Positions 24,643-33,780 of a stretch of DNA of 64,000 nucleotides are shown piece after piece. Under the pieces are notes generated by a model. That model was not told the origin of the DNA. It saw nothing but the letters and a program-made list of their open reading frames with translations, and ran no database searches. Numbering within the stretch: the first letter of the stretch is position 1; each line of letters opens with the position of its first letter. The stretch lies in contig DASRHY010000067.1 of NCBI GenBank assembly GCA_035650275.1, positions 1 to 64,000 on the forward strand, in the 5' to 3' direction. This stretch comes from DASRHY01 sp035650275 (GTDB taxonomy: Bacteria; Actinomycetota; Actinomycetes; Propionibacteriales; Kribbellaceae). Position numbers and translations under genes: made by a program.

Positions 24643-25287
24643 ATGGCTGTTCACCTTCGTCGACATGCGGACGACACGACCGCGCAGGGCGCGGAGGCGT
24701 CGCCGACAGTCGAGCGCTTGGATCGTCGTGAGGTTGTCGCGCGGGAGCGGGAGCAGTTTGGCGGCGTCAAGGTCGGCGCGGCGTTCTTCGGCTGGTTGAC
24801 CGCCACTGGAATGGCCGTGCTGCTCACGGCGCTGCTCGCAGCCGCCGGAGTCGCCGTCAGCCTGGCGACGGGCACCGACCTGGAGGAGGCCGCGGACCGG
24901 GCCGGAGCGGAACCGGAGACGATCGGACTGGCAGGCGCGCTCGCTTTGTTGGCGATCTTCTTCGTCGCGTACTACTGCGGCGGGTACGTTGCTGGTCGGA
25001 TGGCACGGTTCAGCGGTCCTCGGCAGGGATTCGCGGTGTGGGTGTGGGCCGTGGTGATGGCCGTGCTGGTCGCGGCGCTCGTGGCCGTTGGTGCTGACCA
25101 GTACAACCTGCTGCGCGACCTGAACAACTTCCCACGCATCCCCGTCGACGAAGGCGGCGTGGTGACCACGACCGGTGTGACTGCCGCGGTCGCGATCGCG
25201 CTGTCCAGCCTGGTCGGCGCGATCCTTGGCGGCAGCGCCGGTACGCGGTACCACCGCAAGGTCGACCGGGCCGGCCTGGACCAGTGA
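24643..25287 (+). CDS. Four-TM membrane protein
   Basis: A 214-residue protein. After a charged N-terminal 45 residues with RREVVAREREQFGGVKVGAAFFGWL there are four hydrophobic segments (about 48-72, 87-107, 120-142 and 172-192) and a GxxxG-rich SLVGAILGGSAGTRYHRK end. It resembles YrzE/TIGR04086-type small membrane proteins, with no known activity. ATG 24643 follows GAGGAGGG. The gene stands alone, 221 bases after the LVIVD gene. Confidence 0.8.
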   Translation: MAVHLRRHADDTTAQGAEASPTVERLDRREVVAREREQFGGVKVGAAFFGWLTATGMAVLLTALLAAAGVAVSLATGTDLEEAADRAGAEPETIGLAGALALLAIFFVAYYCGGYVAGRMARFSGPRQGFAVWVWAVVMAVLVAALVAVGADQYNLLRDLNNFPRIPVDEGGVVTTTGVTAAVAIALSSLVGAILGGSAGTRYHRKVDRAGLDQ

Positions 25288-25477
25288 CCTGGTCGGCTTG
25301 GTGTCAGCCGGCACGCAGGTGAAGCCAGCGACCTGCCACGGTGCGGTCCGCCAGGGCTGACGTTTATCACGCCCCTCCGGGGCCGGGCCTGGTCGAAGAC
25401 CTCGCCTGTCCGAGCCAGGACGGCCGAGAGGGCGGCCGATGCGCCGACCGCCCTCTTGACCCACAACCGATCCTTGG

Positions 25478-26185
25478 TCACGAAGTGCTCTCGCAGTTCT
25501 GCACGATGTTGTCCCCCGGGCCGCCGCTGCACACGTCGTCGTTGCCGCCGGGCGGGAACGGTGGACCACCAGGCGGCGGTGGGACCGGGTTGTCGCCATC
25601 GATGAAGTCGTCACCCGGCCCTCCACTGATCGAGTCACTGCCGAAGTTGCCGAACAGCGTGTCGTTGTCCGGACCGCCCGACATCAGGTCGTTGAGCGGA
25701 CCCCCGAACGCGGTGTCATTACCCGGGCCGCCGGCGATGGTGTCGACCCCGCCGAAGCCGATGAGCTCGTCCGCGCCGGTACCACCGTCCAAGGTGTCGT
25801 CGCCGCCGAGACCGGCGAGCGTGTCGTCACCCATCCCGCCGAGCAGGGTGTCGTTGTTCGCCCCGTTCGACGGGGCGAACGGGACGCTGTCGAGCTCGTC
25901 GCCGATGAGCACGTCATCGCCATTGCCGCCGTCCAGCGTGTCGTTGCCGCCTTCGCCGCACACGACGTCGTTGCCACCGCCGGCGAACACGATGTCATTG
26001 CCCGCGCTGGCCACGATCACGTCGTCGCCGCTCGTACCGAAGATGGTGCCCGCCCCTACGATCGTGGCCGGCACCTCCTCGCCAGGCGGACCGCACAGCG
26101 GCGGCTCCTGGGCGCTCGCGGCGCCCGACAACTGCGTGCCGAGCAGCAGCACGACCACCCCTACCCCACCAGTTAGCTTGCGCAT
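25478..26185 (-). CDS. Secreted RTX-type calcium-binding repeat protein
   Basis: A 235-residue protein with a signal peptide (about 1-26, ending GAASAQ). From about residue 45 to 205 come tandem nonapeptides of the form GGxGxDxLx, e.g. GGNGDDVLIG, GGMGDDTLAG and GGPGNDTAFGG. These build a calcium-bound beta-roll. ATG 26183-26185 is preceded by GGGAGGG; a longer in-frame start has no signal logic. The C-terminus contains a Pro-rich loop and two Cys. The repeats have no catalytic partner domain, so a structural or adhesive role is likely. Confidence 0.88.
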   Translation of the reverse strand: MRKLTGGVGVVVLLLGTQLSGAASAQEPPLCGPPGEEVPATIVGAGTIFGTSGDDVIVASAGNDIVFAGGGNDVVCGEGGNDTLDGGNGDDVLIGDELDSVPFAPSNGANNDTLLGGMGDDTLAGLGGDDTLDGGTGADELIGFGGVDTIAGGPGNDTAFGGPLNDLMSGGPDNDTLFGNFGSDSISGGPGDDFIDGDNPVPPPPGGPPFPPGGNDDVCSGGPGDNIVQNCESTS

Positions 26186-26556
26186 GCTGTAACTCCCTCC
26201 CCATGCGTTGGTCCCCATGCGTAGGTCGCCGCGGATTGCTGAAGATCTGCAGGTCCGGGACAACCTGTCGACATCACAACACCTGCAGGCATGCTTTGGC
26301 GATAAGCCCGGGGTGAACTGTCAGGCACGCGCTGGCACTAGGTCGGGGCGATCCCGCCGCTGTGTGGCGCGCGAAGTGCGCACCATCCGCTGGGTACACC
26401 GTGACCCCTCCGACACCACGTCCGCCTTGACACAGGGCGTAGAGCCGTTGTCCATCGGCGCAAACAAATCCCGTCCATGATGACCAACTGGCGCGCTCGC
26501 AGGCCTGCCGGGAAACGGCGCGATCGCCGTCCTCGCCCAGCGACTAATCTGGCACG
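26186..26556. other. Spacer upstream of RTX and VOC genes
   Basis: About 370 bases with no credible gene. It must hold the divergent promoters of the RTX gene and the VOC gene. CTGCAGGT and ACCTGCAG around 26245-26290 form an 8-base inverted pair of uncertain meaning. Confidence 0.4.
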
Positions 26557-27012
26557 GTGTTGCGCTGGCTGACCGCGTTTGTGGATCTGCCCCCGGACGC
26601 TGCCGAGCGTGGTGTGGCGTTCTGGCGAACGATCACGGGTTCCACACTCTCGTCACGGCGCGGCCAACGGTCCCAGTTCGTCACGCTGCTGCCGACCCAC
26701 GGCGACGCGTACCTGCGAGCCCAGACCGTACTCGCCGGCCACGGCGGCTGCCACCTCGACCTGCACGCCGACGATCCTGATGAGATCGCCGAGCGTGCCC
26801 TGTCTCTGGGCGCCGCGCAGCGACACAGTGAGCCAGGCCTCGTCGTCCTGGAATCACCAGCCGGCCTCGGGTTCTGTGCCGTACGGCATCACGGCGAGGC
26901 GACGCGCCCGTCGCCAGTCGTGCGCGGTGATGGAACCCGCAGCCTGGTCGACCAGGTCTGCCTGGACATACCTGCGTCGGACTCCGGCGACAAGCGGAAA
27001 TCGCGCGGGTGA
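26557..27012 (+). CDS. Truncated glyoxalase/VOC-domain protein
   Basis: A 151-residue protein whose first 110 residues form one VOC module (WLTAFVDLPPDAAERGVAFWRTITG, GGCHLDLHADD, GLGFCAV). It then reaches SLVDQVCLDIPASDSG, the point where two-module relatives start their second VOC repeat. Here the sequence turns to DKRKSRG and stops. The typical family length is about 240, so the second half is missing. The stop overlaps the GTG of the next gene by four bases. It may still fold as a half-protein, but it is probably a remnant. Confidence 0.65.
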   Translation: MLRWLTAFVDLPPDAAERGVAFWRTITGSTLSSRRGQRSQFVTLLPTHGDAYLRAQTVLAGHGGCHLDLHADDPDEIAERALSLGAAQRHSEPGLVVLESPAGLGFCAVRHHGEATRPSPVVRGDGTRSLVDQVCLDIPASDSGDKRKSRG

Positions 27013-27350
27013 GGCGGACGGTGATCATCCGGGTCTGGCGAGCGCGAGTCGACGAAGCCCGCAGTGCGGAGTACGAGCACTTCGCCGAGCGGCGGTCAGC
27101 GCCGATGTTTCAGGCGCACGACGGCTACCTGGGTGTCCTGTTCGCGCGCAATGGCGAGTCCTGCATGGTCATCACGCTATGGGAGACGGCGCGAGCTGCC
27201 GAGGCATTGAGCGCTTCGCCGCTTTATCAGCAGACGGTCCGCGACATCATGGCAGCCGGCTTCCTGCGCTCCGAGGGCTCTGTCGAGGTCTTCGAGTCGC
27301 ACGGCTTCGCACTACCGGGCGGCTCTCATGATGTCGTTGAGAATTCCTGA
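27009..27350 (+). CDS. Antibiotic biosynthesis monooxygenase-like protein
   Basis: A 113-residue ferredoxin-like alpha/beta-barrel protein. It has VIIRVWRARVDEARSAEYEHF, the middle MFQAHDGYLGVLFARNGESCMVITLWET and a helix SPLYQQTVRDIMAAGFL. This order matches ABM-domain proteins, cofactor-free monooxygenases or heme-degrading relatives. GTG 27009 overlaps the previous stop (GTGA), though GTG 27021 is an alternative start. It is probably co-transcribed with the truncated VOC gene. Confidence 0.8.
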   Translation: MRRTVIIRVWRARVDEARSAEYEHFAERRSAPMFQAHDGYLGVLFARNGESCMVITLWETARAAEALSASPLYQQTVRDIMAAGFLRSEGSVEVFESHGFALPGGSHDVVENS

Positions 27351-27382
27351 TCATTATCGGATCGAGTCCCGGCCACAGCCGG

Positions 27383-28216
27383 CTACCAGTTCGCCATCAC
27401 CCGGCTGGGGCCGCCGGAGCCCTCCTGCAGAGGGATCAGCCCGACGTAGGCGACTGCGCCGCGCGGCGGGATCCTGTCGAGGTTCTTCAGGTTCTCAACG
27501 CCGTAACGGTCCGTGGCGAGGAAGTCGACGTGGACCGGGAACGTCGTCGAGTTGCCTGGGTCGATGCTGAGCGTGTCCACCCCGAGACCGGCCACGTCGC
27601 GGCGCTCGGCGAGCCACATTGCGGCGTCGAGGTCGAAGCCGGGGAAGTGGTAGTCGGGGAACGCTGGGCCGCCCTTGTACGCGAGCGGGTCATCGACCTT
27701 GGCCGCCCAGCCGGAGTCCATGCAGACGAGGGCGCCGTTGGGGATCCGCCCGTTTCGTCGCTCGAACCGCCTCAGGTCGTCGACGGTGAGCACGGTGTCG
27801 GAGTCGCGGGCGGCTCGTTCCGAGATGTCGATCACGACGATGGGCACGATCAGCTCCTCTGGGGTGATCTCCGGAGCAAGCCGACCCCCGACGATGAAGT
27901 GGCCGGGGACATCGACGTGTGTTCCGGCGTGCTCGGCGAGCGTCCACTGCTGCGCGTAGAACCCATCGCCCGGAATTGTGGTGAGGGTCTCCCGCGTCGG
28001 CGGGTCGAACGTGAAGACCGGGAACCCTTCGGTGAGGACGTGGGTGAGGTCCTGGAACCGGTGCTTGGCGGGGCGTACGGCGCTAGCGGTCGCTGGGAAC
28101 GCGGCGGCCGCAGCAGCGCCGCCCCCTCCTGCGAGCAGCGTGCGGCGACTGAGGCGGTGCGCGCCTTTGCTCGCCTTCTGGCAGCTAACTGACTCGAGTG
28201 TGGCGGGAAGACACAT
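27383..28216 (-). CDS. Tat-exported cyclase-family (kynurenine formamidase-like) hydrolase
   Basis: A 277-residue protein with a twin-arginine signal (RLSRRTLLAGGGGAA, ending about residue 45). The cyclase/Kfase domain follows, with the metal-binding signature HAGTHVDVPGHF and the downstream GVDTLSIDPG. The family includes kynurenine formamidase and isatin hydrolase, manganese or zinc enzymes that open amide or lactam rings. ATG 28214-28216 is chosen to place the RR motif near residue 24. It is monocistronic, transcribed toward the ABM gene, and acts outside the membrane. Confidence 0.87.
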   Translation of the reverse strand: MCLPATLESVSCQKASKGAHRLSRRTLLAGGGGAAAAAAFPATASAVRPAKHRFQDLTHVLTEGFPVFTFDPPTRETLTTIPGDGFYAQQWTLAEHAGTHVDVPGHFIVGGRLAPEITPEELIVPIVVIDISERAARDSDTVLTVDDLRRFERRNGRIPNGALVCMDSGWAAKVDDPLAYKGGPAFPDYHFPGFDLDAAMWLAERRDVAGLGVDTLSIDPGNSTTFPVHVDFLATDRYGVENLKNLDRIPPRGAVAYVGLIPLQEGSGGPSRVMANW

Positions 28217-28485
28217 GTCTTGACTCTCGTCCCCGGGTGAAGTGGTGTCTTGCCGCTCCGCGCACACCACTTTGACTCGTGCGCACGGTGGCGCGATACG
28301 CCGCGGCGAGTTGTCCCGAGGACAGATCCGGCCTGCCGGCGTGGGCACGGGGCACGCGTGGATCGTGCAGCGACTGGCAAGGTCTGTGCGCCCGAATGAC
28401 AGACCGGACACTGGTGCGTCGCGACAGTTGGGGCTATGGCTGAAACGCTCACCACGCCGCTGCGGCTGGCTCTCGGCACCGTGTG

Positions 28486-29165
28486 ATGTTCCGTGGCTTC
28501 GGCACGCTACTCAATGTGGCCATGGTTGTCGTGGGCTCGGGCTCAACGCCGCAACAGTGCTCGACGCTCGGTTTGCCTCGGCGGTCGGGGAGACGGCGAC
28601 CGTCTTGATAGTGCTCGGGTCGCTGCTCCTCGGCGGGGTCGCCGGTTTTCTGCGACCTCGAGGCTCGGTTCGAGCGGCTGGGCTTCGTCCTGCAGACACA
28701 GTTCGTTGAACGCCGCGCCGCGCGTACTTTCTCGGCGAGGCCAGCGCCGTCGCCCGGCGACGCTTCATCGAGGGGTTCGTCTCGGCGTCGCTGTTTATCT
28801 GCGTGGGACCGTTGATGGTGATGGGCTCAATCGCCGACGGGCTCGGGCAGGGCTATCAGCAGCCGGCGCTGAAGGCGGTCGTCGACGGCTTCGCCGCGGT
28901 CGCCTTCGCGGCGACCTTTGGGGTTGGGGTCATGGCGAGCGCGCTCACCATCCTCGTCGTTCAGGGCAGCCTGACCGTGCTCGGGACGCTGGTAGGTGGC
29001 TTCCTGCCGGACACGCACGTCTCCGCGATGACGGCGACCGGCGGCCTGCTGTTGATCGGGGTTGCGTTGCGATTGCTGCGAGTCCGTGAACTGCGAGTCG
29101 CCGACCTGCTGCCCGCGCTCCTCGTCGCACCGCTGTTGGCTGAGATCGCAGTCCGGCTGCCCTGA
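28486..29165 (+). pseudogene. Decayed DUF554 (YqgA-like) membrane protein gene
   Basis: Pieces of one DUF554 protein lie in three frames: MFRGFGTLLNVAMVVVGSG from 28486; then VLDARFASAVGETATVLIVLG; then DLEARFERLG from about 28660; and finally FIEGFVSASLFICVGPL through the intact C-terminal helices to TGA 29163-29165. Besides at least three frame changes, about 45 residues between VGSG and VLDARF are missing compared with the family's layout. The open frame at 28803-29165 alone would give only the last 120 residues. This is genuine decay rather than one error. Confidence 0.7.
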
Positions 29166-29397
29166 CCGATCCACGTCAGCTGGTCATCGAAACCGCTTGC
29201 CCGGTGAGAAGGCAGCGCCAGCCTGCGTACCACCGTCACCTTCGAGGGCAACAGGTTTCTCCAGCCCAGAACGTGGCGCCTGCATCGGGACTGTGTGCAC
29301 GGATTGGCAAGAAGGTGTGCGCGCTCCTGGTATCGGCGGGGCCTCGTATGGCGCGATCCTGAGCAGATGCGACCGGGTGCTTGGTCGGAGGAGAGTG

Positions 29398-29817
29398 ATG
29401 GGCGAGCCGTTCGCCGTGCCAGTCACGGTCCGTGGCTACGAGCTGGATACGCAGGGCCACCTCAACCAGGCCGTGTACATCCAGTACGCCGAGTATGCCC
29501 GCTGGGAGTTCCTGCGGGCGGCCGGAATCTCCCAGGAAGAGCTGCTGGGCACTGGTGTCGGCCCGGTCGCGCTCGAGACGACGATCCGATACCAGCGTGA
29601 GCTGCGTGGGGGTGACGAGGTCACGGTCTCCTGTGCGTTCGAGTGGACCGGCGGCAAGACGTTTCGGATCGTTCAGGAGATCCTGATGCTCGATGGCACG
29701 CCGGCTGCTCAGATCACTGCCCTCTGTGGCCTGCTCGATCTGCGCGAGCGCCGGCTGGTGGCCGACCCGGCACAGCGCTTGCGTGTCTTGGCGTCGTCAC
29801 CGGCGCTCTTGGAGTAG
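29398..29817 (+). CDS. Acyl-CoA thioesterase (4HBT hotdog fold)
   Basis: A 139-residue hotdog-fold protein with the 4HBT motif VRGYELDTQGHLNQAVYIQYAEYARWEFL, where Asp in ELDTQGH is the catalytic residue. ALETTIRYQRELRGGDEVTVSC is the central strand region. ATG 29398 follows GGAGGAG. The 3' end overlaps the downstream, oppositely oriented AraC-like gene by 21 bases. Its substrate is unknown. Confidence 0.9.
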   Translation: MGEPFAVPVTVRGYELDTQGHLNQAVYIQYAEYARWEFLRAAGISQEELLGTGVGPVALETTIRYQRELRGGDEVTVSCAFEWTGGKTFRIVQEILMLDGTPAAQITALCGLLDLRERRLVADPAQRLRVLASSPALLE

Positions 29818-30773
29818 CGTGCCGCCGCTCGCCACGAGGCGGCGGTATGTGCCGGGCGGGACGCCGTACTCAGCGCGGAACACTCGGCTGAACTGTTGCG
29901 GGTCGGTGAAGCCCCAGCGAATTCCGATGGCGCTTACCGGCACCTGGGCGTGTGTGGGATCGGTCAGGTCCCGGCGACAACGTTGCAGTCGGCGCGCCCG
30001 AATCAGGCCGGCCACGGTCATGGCGTGCGGCTCGAACAGTCTGTGCAGGTACCGCAGAGAGATGTGATGCGCCGCTGCGATCATGCCGGGCGACAGGTTC
30101 GGGTCGCCGAGTCGCTGCTCGATGAACGCCTCGATGCGCAGCATCAGGACGTGAGGATGCTGTGGCGGCGCTGACACATCTCGACCGGCCGACGCCACCA
30201 GTGTGGCCGTGATCAAATCGAGCATGGCGGTGCCGACATGAGCGGCTCCGGCCCCGGCGTACTGGTCGAGGTCGCCGGCTATCCGCCGGACCAGCCCGGC
30301 GACGAGCGCGCCGTTGCCGTGGCGTCCGGAGAGGCGGATACCCGCGAGATCCTTGACGTGGACGCCGGGCAACGGCAGCAAGGCTCGTGGGAACATCACC
30401 GAGACCTGACGGTGGGCCGGTCCGGCGACCCGGGTGGGCGCGATAGGTCGACGAAGGTGAGGTCGCCGGGATGCACGCGAACCTGACGATCGTCCTGCTC
30501 GACCACCGGATTCCCGCGTAACTGCAGATGGACGGTGCACAACTCCGGGTCCGACCTGCGAATCAATGGGGCGCCACGCACCGCCTCGCTGGCCGGCGCG
30601 GCGATGTCGACGAAGCGGAGTACACCAACGTCGGCGGCCCGGATCTCGCAGCAGAAACCGGTCTCGTGCTCGGGACGTAGATCGAACGGGACGATCGAGT
30701 CGGCGACCGCATGCCGCATGTACTCCAGCCGGGCAGCCGGAGGCTGGTCGTCGGCCCGCCAGACCACTGTCAT
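29797..30773 (-). pseudogene. AraC family regulator, frameshifted
   Basis: From ATG 30771-30773 the first frame gives an AraC_binding_2-type N-terminal domain up to HPGDLTFVDLSRP. It then runs out of frame and stops at 30396. The next frame resumes RVAGPAHRQVSVMFPRALLPLPGV and continues to a complete AraC helix-turn-helix pair (NLSPGMIAAAHHISLRYLHRLF and VSAIGIRWGFTDPQQFSRVFRAEYG). One missing base near 30438 accounts for this. The intact paralogue at 35260-36222 shows the same GDLTFVDLSRP...FPRALLPL arrangement in one frame. If the deletion is a sequencing error this is a working 320-residue regulator. Confidence 0.75.
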
Positions 30774-30825
30774 GGTTCCTTGCTACCACCGACCCGGTGC
30801 ACGAATTGAACGCAAGGGCACGATC

Positions 30826-30839
30826 GCCAACTTGTTGGC
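30826..30839. promoter_or_regulatory. Palindrome between AraC-like gene and asnB
   Basis: GCCAAC-TT-GTTGGC is a perfect 6-bp-arm palindrome 79 bases before the asnB start and 53 bases before the AraC-like start. It could be an operator for either divergent gene. Confidence 0.4.
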
Positions 30840-30917
30840 ACCTGCGGCCAAGGACCTTCCCGGTGTCTGGTTCGTACCGTTGCCGCACAACTGCGCTCTG
30901 GCGAAACAGGGAGAGTC

Positions 30918-32732
30918 ATGTGTGGCATCGCGGGATGGGTGGACTTCGACCGAGACCTCACCAGGGAACGCCCCGCCGTTGACGCAATGGCCGAGACGAT
31001 GAGCTGCCGCGGCCCCGACGATGGTCAGTTGTGGCTGGCTCGCCACGTCGCGCTGGGCCATCGGCGGCTTGCGGTGATCGATGTCGAGGGCGGCCGACAG
31101 CCGATGGCCGTGGACGGCCTTGCCGTCGTCAGCTACAGCGGCGAGATCTACAACTTCCGCGAGCTTCGCGCGGAGCTCCGGGCGAACGGGCACCGCTTCC
31201 GCACGAGGAGCGACACCGAGGTCCTGCTGCGCGCCTACCTCGAATGGGGCGTGGACTTCGTCGACCGGCTCAACGGCATGTACGCATTTGCGTTGTGGGA
31301 CGTCCGCCGCACTGAACTGCTGCTGGTCCGCGATCGGATCGGGATCAAGCCGCTGTACTACTATCCGCTGCCGGCCGGCGTCCTATTCGGATCGGAGCCC
31401 AAAGCGATCCTGGCCAACCCACTGGCTGAGCGTGCCGTGGACGCGGGCGGCCTGTGTGAGCTACTCGCGATGGTCAAGACACCGGAGCAGGCTGTCTTCA
31501 AAGGTATGTACGAGCTACGCCCCGGCCACCTGCTGCGGCTGCGTCGGGAAGGGCTGACCACACGCCGGTACTGGGCTCTGGAGGCCCGCGACCACACTGA
31601 CGACCTCGACACCACCGTAGACAACATCCGTGAACTTCTCGACGACATCGTGGACCGCCAGCTCATCTCCGACGTGCCGCTGTGCAGCCTGTTGTCGGGC
31701 GGGCTGGACTCCAGCACCATTACCGCGGCTGCGTCCAAACGCGGGCCGATCCGATCGTTCGCGGTCGACTTCGCCGGGTACGCCGAGCAGTTCGAGCCCG
31801 ACGAGCTACGGGTCGAACCGGACGCGCCCTATGTGCGGGAACTGGTCCGCCACGTACGCCCCGACCACACCGACATCCTGCTCGATACCACCGAACTGAC
31901 CAACCCGCAACTGCGTGCGACCGTGGTGCGCGCCTGGGACCTGCCACAGTTCATCGGCGACATGAACACCTCGCTGTACATGCTGTTCCGGGCGATCCGA
32001 GAACACTCCACAGTGGCGCTGTCCGGCGAAGCAGCCGACGAGGTGTTCGGCGGGTATGCCTGGTTCCACCTGCCGCAGACTGTCCACGCCGACACCTTCC
32101 CGTGGCTCGCAGCGCTGATGCGCGAGCACACTCCGGCTGACTTACTCGACCCACACCTGCGCGATCGGCTGGACATCCCGGCGTACACCGCCGACAGCTA
32201 CCGCACCGCGCTGGCCGAGGTACCGCACATACCCGGTCAACACGGCTTGGAGCGGCGGATGCGGGAAATCTGCTACGTGCACCTGACCCGGTTCCTGCCG
32301 GCGCTACTCGACCGCAAGGATCGGATGAGCATGGCGGTGGGCCTGGAGGTCCGTGTGCCGTTCTGCGACCACCGACTGGTCGAATATGTCTTCAATACAC
32401 CCTGGGCCGTGAAGACCTTCGACGGACGGGAGAAAAGCCTCCTCCGCGCCGCCGCAACCGACCTCGTGCCGGAGTCGATCCTGCAGCGTGTGAAGAGTCC
32501 CTATCCGGCCACCCAAGACCCCGCGTACGAGCAGGCGCTCCGAGACGAACTCGGCACGCTTCTCCGCGACGACGATGCGCCGGTGCTGCCTCTGCTCGAC
32601 CGCACCGCCGTCGAGCAGGCCGTCACCATGCCGGCGGAGAAGTCCACGTCTACCGTCAGCCGGTATTCGCTCGAGATGACGCTCGACCTCAACGCCTGGC
32701 TCAGCTCACACGATCTCCGGATCGATCTCTAG
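30918..32732 (+). CDS. asnB: Asparagine synthase (glutamine-hydrolysing)
   Basis: A 604-residue class II glutamine amidotransferase. It starts MCGIAGW, giving Cys2 as the nucleophile after Met removal. The glutaminase domain covers about 2-210 (RGPDDG, SGEIYN, RSDTEVLL) and the synthetase domain about 230-600, with the pyrophosphate-binding SGGLDSS (260-266) and a late GEAADEVFGGYAWF. It converts aspartate to asparagine with ATP and glutamine. Its length and motifs match actinobacterial AsnB proteins, some of which amidate other carboxylates in secondary metabolism or stress. ATG 30918 follows AGGGAGA. It is divergent from the AraC-like gene. Confidence 0.93.
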   Translation: MCGIAGWVDFDRDLTRERPAVDAMAETMSCRGPDDGQLWLARHVALGHRRLAVIDVEGGRQPMAVDGLAVVSYSGEIYNFRELRAELRANGHRFRTRSDTEVLLRAYLEWGVDFVDRLNGMYAFALWDVRRTELLLVRDRIGIKPLYYYPLPAGVLFGSEPKAILANPLAERAVDAGGLCELLAMVKTPEQAVFKGMYELRPGHLLRLRREGLTTRRYWALEARDHTDDLDTTVDNIRELLDDIVDRQLISDVPLCSLLSGGLDSSTITAAASKRGPIRSFAVDFAGYAEQFEPDELRVEPDAPYVRELVRHVRPDHTDILLDTTELTNPQLRATVVRAWDLPQFIGDMNTSLYMLFRAIREHSTVALSGEAADEVFGGYAWFHLPQTVHADTFPWLAALMREHTPADLLDPHLRDRLDIPAYTADSYRTALAEVPHIPGQHGLERRMREICYVHLTRFLPALLDRKDRMSMAVGLEVRVPFCDHRLVEYVFNTPWAVKTFDGREKSLLRAAATDLVPESILQRVKSPYPATQDPAYEQALRDELGTLLRDDDAPVLPLLDRTAVEQAVTMPAEKSTSTVSRYSLEMTLDLNAWLSSHDLRIDL

Positions 32733-32891
32733 CTCCCGTCGGCCGCACGGCCTGCAGTAGCAGATGAACCCGACGTGAATCGGCGTACTGCCGGTCGATG
32801 CCAGCGATAACCCACGTTTGGTGCCGACCGGCTCGGGTACGGCGAACGCGACCGTTCCGAATCCTGTAGGACCTGACGGCAGGAGTCGCCC

Positions 32892-33710
32892 ATGCGCCGA
32901 CCCACACTGTGGACCACCATTCTTCTGGCTCTGCTGCTGACGATTGCCGGCGGTTCCGCGAGCGCACAGGCCGCACCACCGGCGCCGAGCAGCATGGCCT
33001 CGATCGGGGACTCGATGACACGGGCTGCTGACGTGTGTTGCTGGTACGGCGACCATCCCGCTAACTCGTGGAGCACAGGTGGGGCGAGTTGGGACGGCAT
33101 CGCGAGTCACTACGAGCGGCTGCGGGTCCTCAACGCCGGGATAGCCGGCCACAACTACAACGACGCGAGGTCGGGCGCGCGGATGAGCGACGCCCCTGGG
33201 CAGGCGCAGTCGGCGGTCTCGCAACAGGTCGGATACGTGACCATCCTGATGGGCGCCAACGATGTGTGTACGTCGTCGCCAGCGACGATGACCGCGGTGG
33301 ACACGTTCCGCGGCCAGTTCCGCCAGACGCTGCAGACGCTGACCGGCGGACTGCCCGGACAGGCTCGCATCTTCGTCGCCAGCATCCCGGACGTATACCG
33401 CCTCTGGCAGCTCTACCACACCGACTGGTTGGCGCAGCTGGTATGGGACGCCGCGAACATCTGCCAGTCGCTGCTCGCGCCGGATCGGACCGAGGCGCAG
33501 CGCCAGGCGGTGCGGGAACGCAACATGGTGTTCAACGCCGTGCTGCAGGAGGAGTGCGCGGCGTACGCGAACTGCCGCTACGACGACAACGCGACCTTCG
33601 AGTTCCAGTTCAGCCGAAGCCATGTCAGCAAGCTCGACTACTTCCACCCGAGCTTGTCCGGCCAGGCCGCTCTCGCGCAGACCACCTGGACGCACAGCTG
33701 GTGGAGCTAG
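32892..33710 (+). CDS. Secreted SGNH/GDSL hydrolase
   Basis: A 272-residue exported protein with a signal peptide (about 1-28, ending ASAQAAP). The SGNH blocks are block I SIGDSMTRA with the nucleophile Ser, block III ILMGANDVC and block V LDYFHPSLSGQ with the Asp-x-x-His pair. Multiple Cys suggest disulfides (ADVCCWYG, ANICQSLL, EECAAYANC). The family cleaves esters, lipids or acetyl groups. ATG 32892 has GCAGGAG upstream. It lies 159 bases after asnB, so co-transcription is possible. Confidence 0.9.
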   Translation: MRRPTLWTTILLALLLTIAGGSASAQAAPPAPSSMASIGDSMTRAADVCCWYGDHPANSWSTGGASWDGIASHYERLRVLNAGIAGHNYNDARSGARMSDAPGQAQSAVSQQVGYVTILMGANDVCTSSPATMTAVDTFRGQFRQTLQTLTGGLPGQARIFVASIPDVYRLWQLYHTDWLAQLVWDAANICQSLLAPDRTEAQRQAVRERNMVFNAVLQEECAAYANCRYDDNATFEFQFSRSHVSKLDYFHPSLSGQAALAQTTWTHSWWS

Positions 33711-33780
33711 CCGGGACCCGATCCCGCAACGCGCAGCGCTCGGTTCGACCGCGGTCAGCGGCAGTAGGAGGGCGGCGAGC

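Noticed and set aside
24025..25638. A 537-codon minus-strand frame across the LVIVD gene end and the membrane protein gene
   Set aside because: It lies antisense to two well-supported genes and has low-complexity composition typical of high-GC shadow frames.
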